Of a DNA stretch of 64,000 bases, positions 35,844 to 45,785 are shown in pieces (position 1 is the first letter of the stretch; every line of letters begins with the position of its first letter). The DNA is from Selaginella moellendorffii (Eukaryota > Streptophyta > Lycopodiopsida > Selaginellales > Selaginellaceae). The notes under the pieces are model-generated. The model had not been told where the DNA came from and did not search any database. It worked only from the letters and a program-made list of their open reading frames with translations. The stretch is from assembly GCF_000143415.4 (NCBI RefSeq), contig NW_003314303.1, positions 1,437,508 to 1,501,507 of the forward strand, in the 5' to 3' direction. A program made the translations under genes and the position numbers.

Positions 35844-36782
35844 ATGTTCACGGCAGCTGGAGCGATCGCCAAGCGCCTCGGCAGGCCCGCTGCCAGTGCT
35901 GTAAGTATCAGGGCGAGCGCCACCGCCTCGGATTCCGCCCTCGGCCAGGAGAAATCCTCCAACATCAAGGAGTTTTCGATCTATCGCTGGAATCCCGATG
36001 GCAGCAGCAATCCCCAGCAGCAGGTCTACAAGATCGACCTCAACGAGTGCGGCCCCATGGTGCTGGACGCGCTCATCAAGATCAAGAACGAGGTGGATCA
36101 GGGTCTCACCTTCCGGCGATCGTGCCGGGAGGGGATTTGCGGCTCCTGCGCGATGAACATCAATGGGAAGAATGGGCTGGCCTGCCTGACCAAGATCGAG
36201 AAGGACGCTGCCCAGACGTCGGTGCTTCCGCTGCCACACATGTACGTGATCAAGGACCTGGTGGTGGACCTCACGAACTTCTACCAGCAGTACAAGAGCG
36301 TGGAGCCGTGGCTCAAGACCAAGACTATGCTAGAGGCTGGCCAGAAGGAGCACTTGCAGAGCAAGAAGGAGAGGCTGAAGCTGGATGGGATGTATGAGTG
36401 TATCCTGTGCGCGTGCTGTACCTCGTCCTGCCCGAGCTACTGGTGGAATCCCGAGAAGTTCTTGGGTCCTGCGGCATTGCTTCACGCTCACAGGTATGGA
36501 TGGCTCTTTTGTCCTTTGATCTTTGCCTGTTCTAGATGTGTTGGGTGTGTTTTGTTTGTAGAGCTTTTGTGTGTTCGTGAACTTGGGTTCTAATTGGATC
36601 TCTTCCTCAGATGGATTGCCGATAGCCGAGATGAGTACACGCGGGAGAGGCTGGAAGCCATCGCCGGAGACTACAAAGTTGGGCGCTGCCACACCATTCG
36701 CAACTGCGAGAACGCTTGTCCCAAGGGATTGAGCCCTGCTAACCAGATCATCAAGATCAAGGCGCTCCAAAACACCCTCTAG
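35844..36782 (+). CDS. SDH2: Succinate dehydrogenase iron-sulphur subunit (complex II), two exons, 273 aa
   Basis: Carries electrons from the flavoprotein subunit to ubiquinone in the mitochondrial inner membrane. Exons are 35844-36493 and 36611-36782, with a 117-bp GT-AG intron splitting an Arg codon. The ATG at 35844 starts a typical Arg/Ala/Ser mitochondrial presequence ([18 protein letters not shown]). An in-frame ATG 54 bp upstream would lengthen it by 18 residues that are less basic. Ligands are complete: 2Fe-2S ferredoxin-type [21 protein letters not shown] is broken as CREGICGSC then C near the end of the loop; the second domain has [12 protein letters not shown] and [14 protein letters not shown] for the 4Fe-4S and 3Fe-4S clusters. 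Length is close to other plant SDH2 proteins. It shares a promoter region with FEN1. Confidence 0.96.
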
Positions 36783-36884
36783 ACACCTCCAGATCTTCGC
36801 TTTTTTCCTCTGGAATAAGTGACAAGCGTTTCTTCGTCGATGAATAGCAATAAAGGTTGACGAAAGCTCTTAGCTTTACTTTGA

Positions 36885-37166
36885 GAGTTTTGATCTTTCT
36901 TTGGAGCAATGGTTATATATCTTAGCCGCGATACATTTACAGTCCACTCAACTAAGGTCATATTTCTTATGGTTTTATTTCGGCCACGATGGAAGAAAAA
37001 GTTTGATCTTTGTTTTGGAGCAATGGTTATATCTCGAGAAATCTTAGAAAACGTTTGATCTTTCTTTTGAAGCAATGGTTATATTTCGGCCACGATGCTC
37101 GAAGAAAAAGTTTGATCTTTGTTTTGGAGCAATGGTTATATTTCGGCCACGATGCTCGAGAGAACT
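36885..37166 (+). repeat. Tandem array of ~57-bp units overlapping the PPR 3' end
   Basis: The unit GTTTGATCTTTGTTTTGGAG + CAATGGTTATATTTCGGCCACGATGCTCGAAGAAAAA is repeated about four times, with diverged members starting near 36890, 36970, 37025, 37077 and 37135. The last unit runs into the PPR coding region, so the end of that protein is encoded by repeat sequence. Confidence 0.85.
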
Positions 37167-38692
37167 ACGTACGAGGAAGCACTCCTTGGATCCAAATGCA
37201 TCACTTGCCCGGTTGCCCGGCTGCCACCCTCCACATCTCTTCCAGTCCGGCAAGCCCCGAGCAGGCTCCTCCATGCCGACGCCCTCGGCAAATACGGCAT
37301 CCCCGCAAGCAAATCCTCGGCATGCCGCAAATGCCCAGCTCTCCCGAGCATCTCCACGACGCAGCAGTAGTGCTGCGGCGTTGGCTTGAGGGCGAAGTCC
37401 GTGACCATCGAGCAGAACTTGGCCCAGCCTTCGTAGAGCTTCCCCGAGTGGATGCAAGCCAGGAGCACGCAGACAAACGAAACGGCATCGGGGGATTCGC
37501 TGAGCTTCATCTGCAGGAACATTTCCATGGCCTCGGCGTGGTGCCCCGTGTGTGCGAACGACGCCACCATCGTGTTCCAGCAGATCATATCCTGTTCCGG
37601 GCTCGCATCAAACATCTTCTTCGCGTCTCGCAGATGCCCGTTCTGGGCATATGCTGCGAGCATCGCTCCCCAGGAGACCATGTTGTGCTCCGGCATCTCG
37701 TCGTAGATGTTCTTGGCCTCCTCCAAATGCCCAAACTCTCCGTAGGCAGAGAGCATAGCGGTGCAGGACACGAGATCGTGGCTCCGCATTCTATCAAACA
37801 AAACCCTTGCTTCCTCCAGATGCCCGTTTTGGACATACGCTGCAAGCATAGCGTTCCAGGAAACAATGCTCCTCTCCTGCATCGTTTCAAACACTTCGTA
37901 GGCTTCTTTGATCTTGGCATTGTCTGCGTAAGCCGATAGCATCGCTGTCCAGGAGACGAGATCTAGCTCTGGGATCCGATCAAACAGTCCCTTAGCTTCG
38001 TCAACTTGCCCGTTCTGGGCATGCGCCGAAAGCATCGTAGTGCACGAGATTAGGTCCCACTCCGGCATGGATTGGAAGATACTCTCCGCCTCTTTCAAGT
38101 GTCTAGCATCCGCATAAGCCGAAAGCATAGCAGTCCAGGTGACCATATTCTTCTCACGCATGGAATCGAAGAGCTCTTTGGCTCCTTCCAAATTCCCGGT
38201 ATGGGCAAATGCTGATAGCATCGCAGTCCACGACACAAGGTTCCACTCGGGCATCCGATCAAAGTGGCGCTTAGCCTCGTCCAAATGCCCGTTCTTCGTG
38301 TATGCAGCGAGCATGGCAGTCCAAGAGACCTGGTTCCTCTCGGGCATCTCATCGAAGATCTCCTTGGCACTCTCAAGTTGCCCAGCCCGCGCGTACGCAG
38401 AGAGCATGAGAGCCCAGGAAAAGACGTTCTTGTCGGCGATGGCGTCAAAGACGCGGCGCGCCTCCCCGACGCTGCCAAACTTGCCATAGGATTCTACGAG
38501 CTTGTTGGAGACGAAGGCATCTCGCTCGAGCGGGACACGGTCGGCGATGCACGAGTGGATCTCTCGGAGCATCGAGAGGCCCCGGCACAGGCCAATACGC
38601 TGGCCATAGACGTAAGACTCCGCTCCATTGGTGTCGAAGACGCTGCCACCACTGTCTCTAGCTCTCTGGATCTTCGTCTCTATCGTCACCAT
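37136..38692 (-). CDS. Pentatricopeptide repeat protein, single exon, 518 aa, C-terminus truncated in the E region
   Basis: Probably an organelle RNA-binding protein. The ATG at 38692 opens an uninterrupted frame. After ~45 N-terminal residues come about ten tandem PPR motifs of ~31 residues (S-type, for example NQVSWTAMLAAYTKNGHLDE and NLVSWTAMLSAFAHTGNLEG), then longer repeats (CCVVEMLGRAGHLRHAEDLL) and the start of an E motif (SAWRSLLGACRTGRDVE, DPRSASSYVVLSSIVAEI). The frame stops there. The usual remainder of the E/E+/DYW extension is absent, and the final codons lie in the 57-bp tandem array. No classical targeting peptide is obvious, so the true start could lie upstream or the gene may be decaying. 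The near-identical repeats suggest recent internal duplication. Confidence 0.85.
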   Translation of the reverse strand: MVTIETKIQRARDSGGSVFDTNGAESYVYGQRIGLCRGLSMLREIHSCIADRVPLERDAFVSNKLVESYGKFGSVGEARRVFDAIADKNVFSWALMLSAYARAGQLESAKEIFDEMPERNQVSWTAMLAAYTKNGHLDEAKRHFDRMPEWNLVSWTAMLSAFAHTGNLEGAKELFDSMREKNMVTWTAMLSAYADARHLKEAESIFQSMPEWDLISCTTMLSAHAQNGQVDEAKGLFDRIPELDLVSWTAMLSAYADNAKIKEAYEVFETMQERSIVSWNAMLAAYVQNGHLEEARVLFDRMRSHDLVSCTAMLSAYGEFGHLEEAKNIYDEMPEHNMVSWGAMLAAYAQNGHLRDAKKMFDASPEQDMICWNTMVASFAHTGHHAEAMEMFLQMKLSESPDAVSFVCVLLACIHSGKLYEGWAKFCSMVTDFALKPTPQHYCCVVEMLGRAGHLRHAEDLLAGMPYLPRASAWRSLLGACRTGRDVEGGSRATGQVMHLDPRSASSYVVLSSIVAEI

Positions 38693-40230
38693 TTACAAAG
38701 CTCCATAGCCTTTTATTAGAAAGGAAGAAAAAATTATCTCTCTATTCAAATAAATTGTGAATCTTAATATGAGCTATGCCAATTTTGGGAAGTCCTTTAA
38801 CCGATTTGAAAAAAGGGTAAATTTCTTGTTCATAAACTCTTTCTCTCAAATTATTCCTTTTTTCCATATTATTGAAACTCTTTGCTCAGAAACCCATAGA
38901 GCTTTTGGGGCTACTAGAGTCATCTGCAAGAACTACAAGAGCAAAGTGCTTGCGTAGGATCAACTCAATTTCACACTTAGAAACACACAAAAAGAGGTCA
39001 TGAACTTTTCTATCACACTTTAAAAAATCATTATTAAATGTTAGTAAACAATTTGAAACACAGGAATAATGCCTAGCCTACCTCATAAATTCCTGGACAC
39101 TAACACTATACTGTCATCCTCCACAACTCGACAATTTACTCAAATCCTAACCAAAATTGTTTGATTATAGAAAATCACCTCATGCCACCTAGCCACCTTA
39201 TCATCTTCCTCTTGCTTTTGTTATTTTGGCATATGCTCATAGATTTTTTTTTTTGAAATGTAGTAAAAATTATCATGTGTTTTAGGTTAAGGAATCCTAT
39301 ACTTTCTCATTTAATATTATACATCCACCGATATATACCACCGATATATGCACCGATATATATCCAATCCTATTGACTAAAGTATAAGGAAAACTAGAAA
39401 TATACCAAATATTTTAATTAGACTAAGATATGGATAAATGCTTATGTACTATGGTGGATAATTGATGTTATGATTAAGTGCAAGCTTAGGCATGAAGCAA
39501 CAGAAAATTCACATTAAATTCTGATATACAACAATTATTTTATAGATTGTATGATTATGCTAGAAATTCATTATATGTTTTTCAGATTTTAATATTTAAA
39601 AAAAAATTACTTTAGGAGATTAAATAACAAAAGGCTTTTTCAGACGTTAAAAAATTATTTATTAAATATTTTCTAATGATAAATCATTGAATAGAAAAAA
39701 ATATTGTGTTTGTTCATAAATGTTATTTTAAATTTTAAGAATGGGTGAAATTGTCAATTTAATAAATTTATTGAAATAAATACAATTATATCATACAGTA
39801 TAAGTTTTATATTTACTTTAATTTTGAATAGTTTTTAAATACAGAAAAGTTATATTAAAAAAAATATTTTGTACGTTTTATTTTAATGGCAATACCATGA
39901 CCATGTTTTAATCTCTATATATATGATAGTTCTATAAGATTTTCTTTAGAGTATTTCCAAACAACCAATATTAACAGTTTTATGAATTCAGATTAAAATA
40001 TTTTTCTTTCATTGCTTTGCTAATTGTTGTTGTTAGAATGAGGTGCTACTGCTTTTGTCATTTTGATTAATCTTGGGTTTATAATTTATAAACATTCTTA
40101 AAATAATCCCATCTAACTAGTCTTGTGTTTATTAATCATCCGATGGGGGTAACTATAAAGGGGTTATTTCTTTAACCACGTCTTAGTGAATAATCTTGCT
40201 AATGTTTGCTGTCCGTATATACTGGTTCCG
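38693..40230. other. AT-rich intergenic DNA
   Basis: The PPR promoter would lie at the left. The rest is AT-rich, with a short threefold repeat CACCGATATATA at about 39326-39366. Part of it should be the 3' LTR of the adjacent gypsy fragment, but its far end could not be fixed. Confidence 0.45.
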
Positions 40231-40740
40231 TGACATTATCCCCCACGAGTTCCACAAATCATTGGTCCTGGTTTGAATGGGTACCGCATGTGGAAGTCAG
40301 ATAGTTTTGAAACATTTGTTAAATTTTCTAAGGTTCCCATGTCCAATCACTTGAGGATTAGCCAACCCAGTCAATGAAGTAGTACAGTCAATGTTGAAGG
40401 ATCTTGGAATCTAGGATTTTAACAACTTCGTACTCAGAGTGACCATCAATCTGGACTTCGGGAGCTAGTGGGATGACTCGACCTGGGATGTCATTAGCGA
40501 TGTATGGTTCAAGCAGAGAAACGTGGAAGACAGGATGAAACGCATGGTCGAAGGAAGATACAACTGATATGCCAATCAGAGATGCCAAGGCATTGATAGT
40601 CAAATTTACCAAATAGACGAGTATGCCGAAATAACCAAATTTGATCACCAACCTTGAACTCAGAAACCGTGAGGCAATGTCGATCAGAAGTGAGTTTGTG
40701 ACATTCGTGAGCCTCAAGTAAATGTTGTTAGTGATCATGA
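40231..40740 (-). mobile_element. Ty3/gypsy fragment: integrase C-terminus, polypurine tract and LTR start
   Basis: On minus the pol C-terminal segment reads [34 protein letters not shown] and [11 protein letters not shown], the standard end of the gypsy integrase and entry to a chromodomain. About 140 bp further along the same strand a purine tract CTCGTGGGGGA precedes TGTCACGG (starting near 40235), the expected LTR start. The upstream part of the element is missing. It abuts a glycosyltransferase fragment of opposite orientation. Confidence 0.8.
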
Positions 40741-40744
40741 ATTT

Positions 40745-41098
40745 GATCATGTTTTGAGGCATCCTTCTGTGGGTGGATTCATCACTCACTGTGGGTGGAA
40801 CTCGACGCTGGAGAGTGTTTGCACAGAGCAGAATCTGAACTGTGCGTTTCTGGTGGAGAAGAAGCTCGCATTGAGCCTGCGAAGGAGACAAGACGGAGTT
40901 ATTGACAAGGCAGTGATCGAGGAGGCTGTCAGAGTTCTGATGAATGGGGAGGAAGGGAAGGAGATACGACGAAATGTGGGTGAGCTTGGCAGGGATGCCA
41001 AGAGGGCCGTTGTGCAAGGGAGTTCGTCTTCGGCAAACCTGGAGTTGTTTGTTGAAGGCTTGAGAGCTACAAAACAAGAAGCTGTTAAAAGAGTATGA
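40745..41098 (+). pseudogene. UDP-glycosyltransferase 3' fragment (family 1), truncated and internally deleted
   Basis: The frame begins abruptly at [18 protein letters not shown], inside the PSPG donor-binding box, and runs to a stop at 41098 through [19 protein letters not shown] and typical C-terminal helices. The 5' two-thirds of the gene is missing. The PSPG box itself lacks about ten residues between LESV and EQNLN, where the conserved Gly-Pro and Trp-Pro should be. It cannot be functional. The left border is the gypsy fragment on the other strand. Confidence 0.88.
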
Positions 41099-42195
41099 GT
41101 ATGTACCTTAATATTCAACTTTGAACTGCAAGATCATAGATCGATCTTATGATATACTAATGAAATATGTAACATTCTAAAAATATACCAGAATATCCAG
41201 GACTTGCTCCAGAAGCTGAGATCCAAGAAGGCTGTTGTTTCATCACTTGCTTTCCATCTCCAGAGGCAGATTAGCCAGCCCGTTAGGTTGTGAAGAAACT
41301 CCCGCTGAGCAAAGGATATTCATAGCGAGATTCAGTTAAGGATTAAGAACTAGAGTCAGGCTGAAGCGAACATTATTCCGTTTAAAAGCCATTATACAGC
41401 CAGGGCAGCATAGTCGTTTCTTCTTCATCATTCCAAAGCTCTTCACGTTTCACTCGCTCGCATACTTCGGACAAATTGCAGCAATTGGATGAATGACACG
41501 TGTCAAATCAAAAATCATAAACCCAACATTTAAACTAAATGCAGACTGGCCAAAATGAAAGAACACACATTGTCACCGCTGGATGAATAAACGTGTCAGG
41601 TTAAGGGAGTTAAGCCCAACACAACCTTGGCCGCGAGGGATTATGCCCATTATAATCAATTTTTGAATTTTGATTCTGCTTCTTTTGCTTTCTCTGCTGA
41701 TTCTGCTGCTTTGGAGATGGCTGATACTGAGATCCAGCCGGTCGCGGAGATTGCTGATCCAGAGATACAGCCGGGCCTGAGGCTAAGAAACCTCAGCTTG
41801 AAGCGCATTTGCTACTGTTTCTGCCGCCGATGACGAAGAAATTGACTTGACCAAGACAGAGGAAGAGGCTGGAATGTTCTTCCTGCTCGCAGGGGTACGC
41901 GAATGTCTCAGAAGAGCTGCTGCAGTTGCTGTTTCGGATAATCCCCCAGCAGATGCTGCAATGCAAATTGTAAGGCTAAAATTCATGAATTTACTACAAA
42001 TTCGCCTCAAGCTTGCCACAAATAATATGCATCTACAAAATTGCCTCTAAAGCTGCATCAAATATTTTGCCTCTACACCAACAAAAAGGATTTCCTCACC
42101 ATCGCATCAAACCTAGTCAGTGATTAGGACTTTGTTAGGTTACAACCTCCAGATCGACCTGCACGCCAGCCAATCTTCTTCAATCGTTTGTTTGT
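41099..42195. other. Repeat-derived sequence, unassigned
   Basis: Contains a diverged direct repeat (TGGATGAATGACACGTGTCA near 41486 and TGGATGAATAAACGTGTCAG near 41580). From 41627 to 41990 several short frames (ADTEIQPVAEIADPEIQPG, EEEAGMFFLLAGVRECL) look like pieces of one frameshifted coding remnant that I could not identify. Confidence 0.4.
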
Positions 42196-42207
42196 TCAGA
42201 ATGGCAA

Positions 42208-42786
42208 AGCTCTGGGAGAACAGACGCCTTCTACGGAGTTTGGCCAGCCTGGGACTCTCGGATCGCACGAACGGTGGGAGACTTCCTGCGGGCACATGAC
42301 AACGGTACACCCATTCTTGAGATTGAGCCTCTGGTAGTTCCGGGTGCAGCTGATATTACGTGGGAAGTGATCAAGTACGGCACCAAGCATAGCTTTCCAC
42401 CTGCAAATGCTTTTGTCTTCCATCTTTGTCATCGAACTTGGCAGCAACAACATCTTCCACTCGTGGCTGCAAACACCAACCTGAACACAGAACTCTGGGA
42501 CATCATTCGGATCTTGACTCTATGGACGATCTACAGAGAAAGAATTGACGTCTTATATCACCATAGGACTCAGCCGAACGACATCAGAGCCGCTGTCAGC
42601 TTTTGGTCGGATCTCTTGGTTTCACTCGCATCTCGATGGGAGAGGATCAAGCACAGGTCAGCCAAAAAGCAGCAGCAGTTTCTTGGCACGTGGCTGGTAA
42701 TGAGGACTTTCAGGAACGTCAGACCTTTCGGTGTCACTTGGAATTGGAAGCCGCCATGGACTTTGAGTGGTAGAAGAACAACTTGA
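42208..42786 (+). pseudogene. Retroelement-like coding remnant (~170 codons), possibly end of a reverse-transcriptase polyprotein
   Basis: The frame (DFLRAHDNGTPILEIEPL ... ELWDIIRILTLWTIYRERID ... RSAKKQQQFLGTWLVMRTF) has the Trp-rich helical pattern LW-IIR-LTLW-IYRER often found after the zinc-binding region of LINE reverse transcriptases. There is no ATG at its start and it is surrounded by repeats. The family assignment is tentative. Confidence 0.4.
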
Positions 42787-42829
42787 AATGTTCTCCAGTT
42801 TTTCTATGAATATATACACATTTCACCTA

Positions 42830-42905
42830 GTCTGATTAAGCCGGGGTTCGAACCAGGGACCTCAAGCATGTGAGTGAACTTAGTTTGTACTCTAAACAAC
42901 CTTTC
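42830..42905 (-). repeat. tRNA-like (SINE-type) fragment with a B-box
   Basis: On minus the run GAGGTCCCTGGTTCGAACCCC contains a perfect Pol III B-box GGTTCGAACC in a T-arm-like setting, with CTCACATGCTTGAGG where an anticodon arm would be. No A-box or acceptor stem pairs, so it is a SINE-like remnant rather than a tRNA gene. Confidence 0.45.
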
Positions 42906-42949
42906 AGAATGAGAGGTGGAGGTCAAGGCCGGCGAGGATAGCTCAAGGA

Positions 42950-43400
42950 CAAGTTGGTGTTCTTTTGGACGATGTGAATGACTATGTCTCATTGCAGCAG
43001 CATCTTCTATCTCTAGGTCTTGTGCAACAAGGATCCCAGTTCTCTATCTTGCAGGAGCTGCGATTTGGGTCTGCCGCTCCAGAGTTCTTCTGCATTCCTT
43101 TCACCCAAGAACCTCTCACAAATGACTCAGTGTATTATGTCATGATTCAAAGACCCTCTTCCTCAGGTATGATTTCCTCCTACTATCTCATCAGACTTCT
43201 GATGCTTGGAAACTCGTGGAGAGGGTGAAACAATCCGGGGTATTTGGATGCATTCTGCTTATGGGGGTTAGTGGCTGTGGTAAAACAAAGTCTACAATTA
43301 TGGAGGTGCTACTTGACGGGAGGCTTGGTACAGTAGTCTGCATTGCAGGGATAAGCATCAGCATCATGCAGATGGAACTGGATAGTTATATCATGTTTGG
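42950..43400 (+). pseudogene. P-loop NTPase-like gene fragment
   Basis: Two frames joined by a short shift near 43180: VNDYVSLQQHLLSLGLVQQG ... VYYVMIQRPSSSG, then SDAWKLVERVKQSG and FGCILLMGVSGCGKTKSTIM. GVSGCGKT is a clear Walker A motif. The remainder dissolves into LINE sequence. The layout (degenerate N-part, then P-loop) recalls Crinkler-like or other expanded NTPase families, but I cannot assign it. Confidence 0.45.
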
Positions 43401-43544
43401 TGTGGCCAAAACTGTGAACGGGCCCCCTGGATTCGTAACAAGCTTTGACAAATGGGAGAGGGCAGTGGATGTTTACAACTTTTGCAAAAAGTATTTGAAG
43501 ATGCTTGGCCTTACAACAGCCAACTACAGCAGACTGTTTGAAAA

Positions 43545-45785
43545 GTGAGAGTGGTTTGCCAATGAGAGTGGTTGTAGCCAGGAGCATCATCCTGCCTAGC
43601 ATTTGGTACCACCTCTCAATTTGGCCTGTCCTCGAACACACTCTCAAAAAGGTACACACGATGGTTTGTAAGTATCTGTAGCGGGGCACGCTTGTCATGG
43701 GTAGGATCATGGCCAAGGTTGCATGGCAATCAACAGCACATCCACGAGTCCTTGGAGGACTTAGAGTTATTAATCTGAACAACATGGCAAAGACACTACG
43801 GTACAAAATCCTCCTTATTGGCTTCCAACCAGGTAACCAACCCTGGAGACTCATGTTTAGGCAGAGCTTGTTGGCAATCCGGCCTAGGCACAACACTCCA
43901 AGACTGTGGGAGGAGGATCCATATTGGCTTTTTGCTAAAGGGCCGAAGCAAGTAGTTAAGGGTGGCACATTGGTTCAAGGGTTTCTCAGGCTATGGAGCG
44001 AGTTTTCAGTTAGTAGGGTAATGCTAGGGCAAATGGAGGATTGGCTGAACTAGCCGCTATTCTTCAATGACCTCTTCAAAGTGGACCACTACACTATCTA
44101 GCCACTACATTATTTGGAGAAAGTTGCATAGCAAAGGCTTTCAAACTCTCAAGCAACTAATGGGAGTTCTGAACAAGGATATGAGGCAAATGCAAGTCTT
44201 TAACCTAGGACGGTGGAGGAAATTCCACCTCAATCTTCTTCGCATCATCAGAACGGTGAGTGAGGTGAAGAAGGGGCAGCTCTAGCCTAGGTGTTGTCTC
44301 AAACTTGGAGACTTTGTGGCTCTACAATGGGACGTGGTGCCAGGAAGGGAATGACTCAACTTGGGGGCTTGGACACGGGTGTTTATGGCCTCGAAACTAG
44401 CTTGGGAGGATGGCGATATGGAGGTGTGGTTTGTTGTGTCTCCCGAACAAAATCTTAAGTGTCCTTTTTGGGTTATGAGAGGTGACATGCTGCTGCCAGC
44501 GGGAGATGAACAGGCCATGCCAATGGTGACAGATGATAAAATCAAGGGCAAGATTCAAGTAGTATGACAGGCTTTGAAGTAGTTGGTGGTGGTTCAATCG
44601 ATGGCCACACTAGAGTGGGATAGCATTCTCAGATGGTGGCAACAACAACTTATTGAGGATTTGGATTGGGACCCAATAGCATGGAAATGAGGAGTAACAA
44701 GCTTCTCCTCGTTTGAAGTCAAAGAAGCATGGGATGGTCTCTTGACCAGCAGGGAGGAGGCCCGAGGGGAGATCCCCAAGCTTTGGAAGAAATGGATCAA
44801 GCAAGGAGTTGAAGCAAATCAGGTGGTGGACAACACGTTTGCATTCTGGAAACTATCGGTACAGAAGAAAGTCAAGGCCGCTTCTTGGTTGGTGGCAAAT
44901 AACATGCTACTAGTAGGACAACGGTTCTGGGAGGAAGTATGCCGACGATGCAAAGAGTGTGGTGAGCTAGAGACAGCATGACATGCACTTTGGGAATGTG
45001 ACATGGACTTTGGGAATGTGATGTGGCAAGAGAGGTATAGTGACAGATCTTCAAGGTGACATAGGAATTAGGAGACATTCCAGAATTCGAGGCTTGGAGT
45101 GGGGATATCCTCCACTGGTTTGAGGGAGCTAGAAGTCCAGCCATTGGTCCAGCGTGGAGGTGCATCTGTTGTCATGGATGACACGCATGGAACATGCGAG
45201 TTTGGTGGGATGCGACAGGGGCTGAAGTCGGGATGTCAGTTTGGGAGGCAATTGGCCATGAGCGCTAGTCCATCTGGAGAGCAACTAGAGTGCAAGCACT
45301 TTGGGAGCCATGGAACCATTCTCACTTTGATGGGCAACAAGTGAGGATATAGGTAGTGGTGGCATCATGGTGGAGACTCACTTTTGCAGTGATGTGTCTT
45401 CATTACACCACCCTGAAAGAGCGGGCAAAACCAAGATTGCTTGAGGAGTGGAGGTCTAGGTGGCTCCCATGCTTCGGCAAAATGGTAGGTGGTGAGATTC
45501 ACTGGCAGTGGTGCCCCCCAGACTCTGTTCTACATTCAGCTCATCAGGGAGACTTGGACATCGACATGATTCAATTGAGACGACCACGTCCACTTCTACT
45601 CCAGGACTAGGTCCAGCTACGACACTAGAGGATCACGTAGAGTAGCTCATTGAGAGGGCAACACACCCAGTTTTTGTATTAGTCCCATTGGGATATGGGG
45701 AATGTACATACACGTTTAGCGATCTCACCGAATTGCAGCATCGCAGGGTGTCTTTGACCCTAAATGCGTCTAAATCCTAAACTAT
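43545..45785 (+). mobile_element. 5'-truncated LINE: post-RT region, zinc-binding domain and 3' end
   Basis: Decayed frames carry the LINE polyprotein region after the RT core: LPMRVVVARSIILPSIWYHL, GRIMAKVAWQSTAHPRVLGG, WEEDPYWLFAKGPKQVVKGG. Then comes a zf-RVT-like stretch WKLSVQKKVKAASWLVANNM with CRRCKECGE and HALWEC. The coding end is followed by the 3' terminal segment (about 45487-45728), also found at 53539 and 55765, and by degenerate CCCTAAA-type sequence (45755-45783). Stops and frameshifts are frequent. Confidence 0.75.
45487..45728 (+). repeat. LINE 3'-terminal segment, copy A
   Basis: Runs from GGTGGTGAGATTCACTGGC through CTTCTACTCCAGGACTAGG to GTATTAGTCCCATTGGGATA and GTACATACACGTTTAG. 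Copies B and C lie at 53539-53780 and 55765-55968. Confidence 0.88.

Noticed and set aside
36885-37166. CRISPR-like array
   Set aside because: The units are directly tandem without unique spacers and the genome is eukaryotic.
37010-37939. 309-codon open frame on plus
   Set aside because: Antisense shadow of the PPR gene. Its sequence is the complement of repeated PPR codons.
40388-41077. 229-codon open frame on minus taken as one gene
   Set aside because: It reads from gypsy integrase sequence into the antisense of the UGT fragment, so it is a chance join of two unrelated pieces.
42830-42905. Functional tRNA gene
   Set aside because: The B-box is perfect, but there is no A-box, no acceptor pairing and the T-stem has a mismatch. 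It is treated as SINE-like debris.
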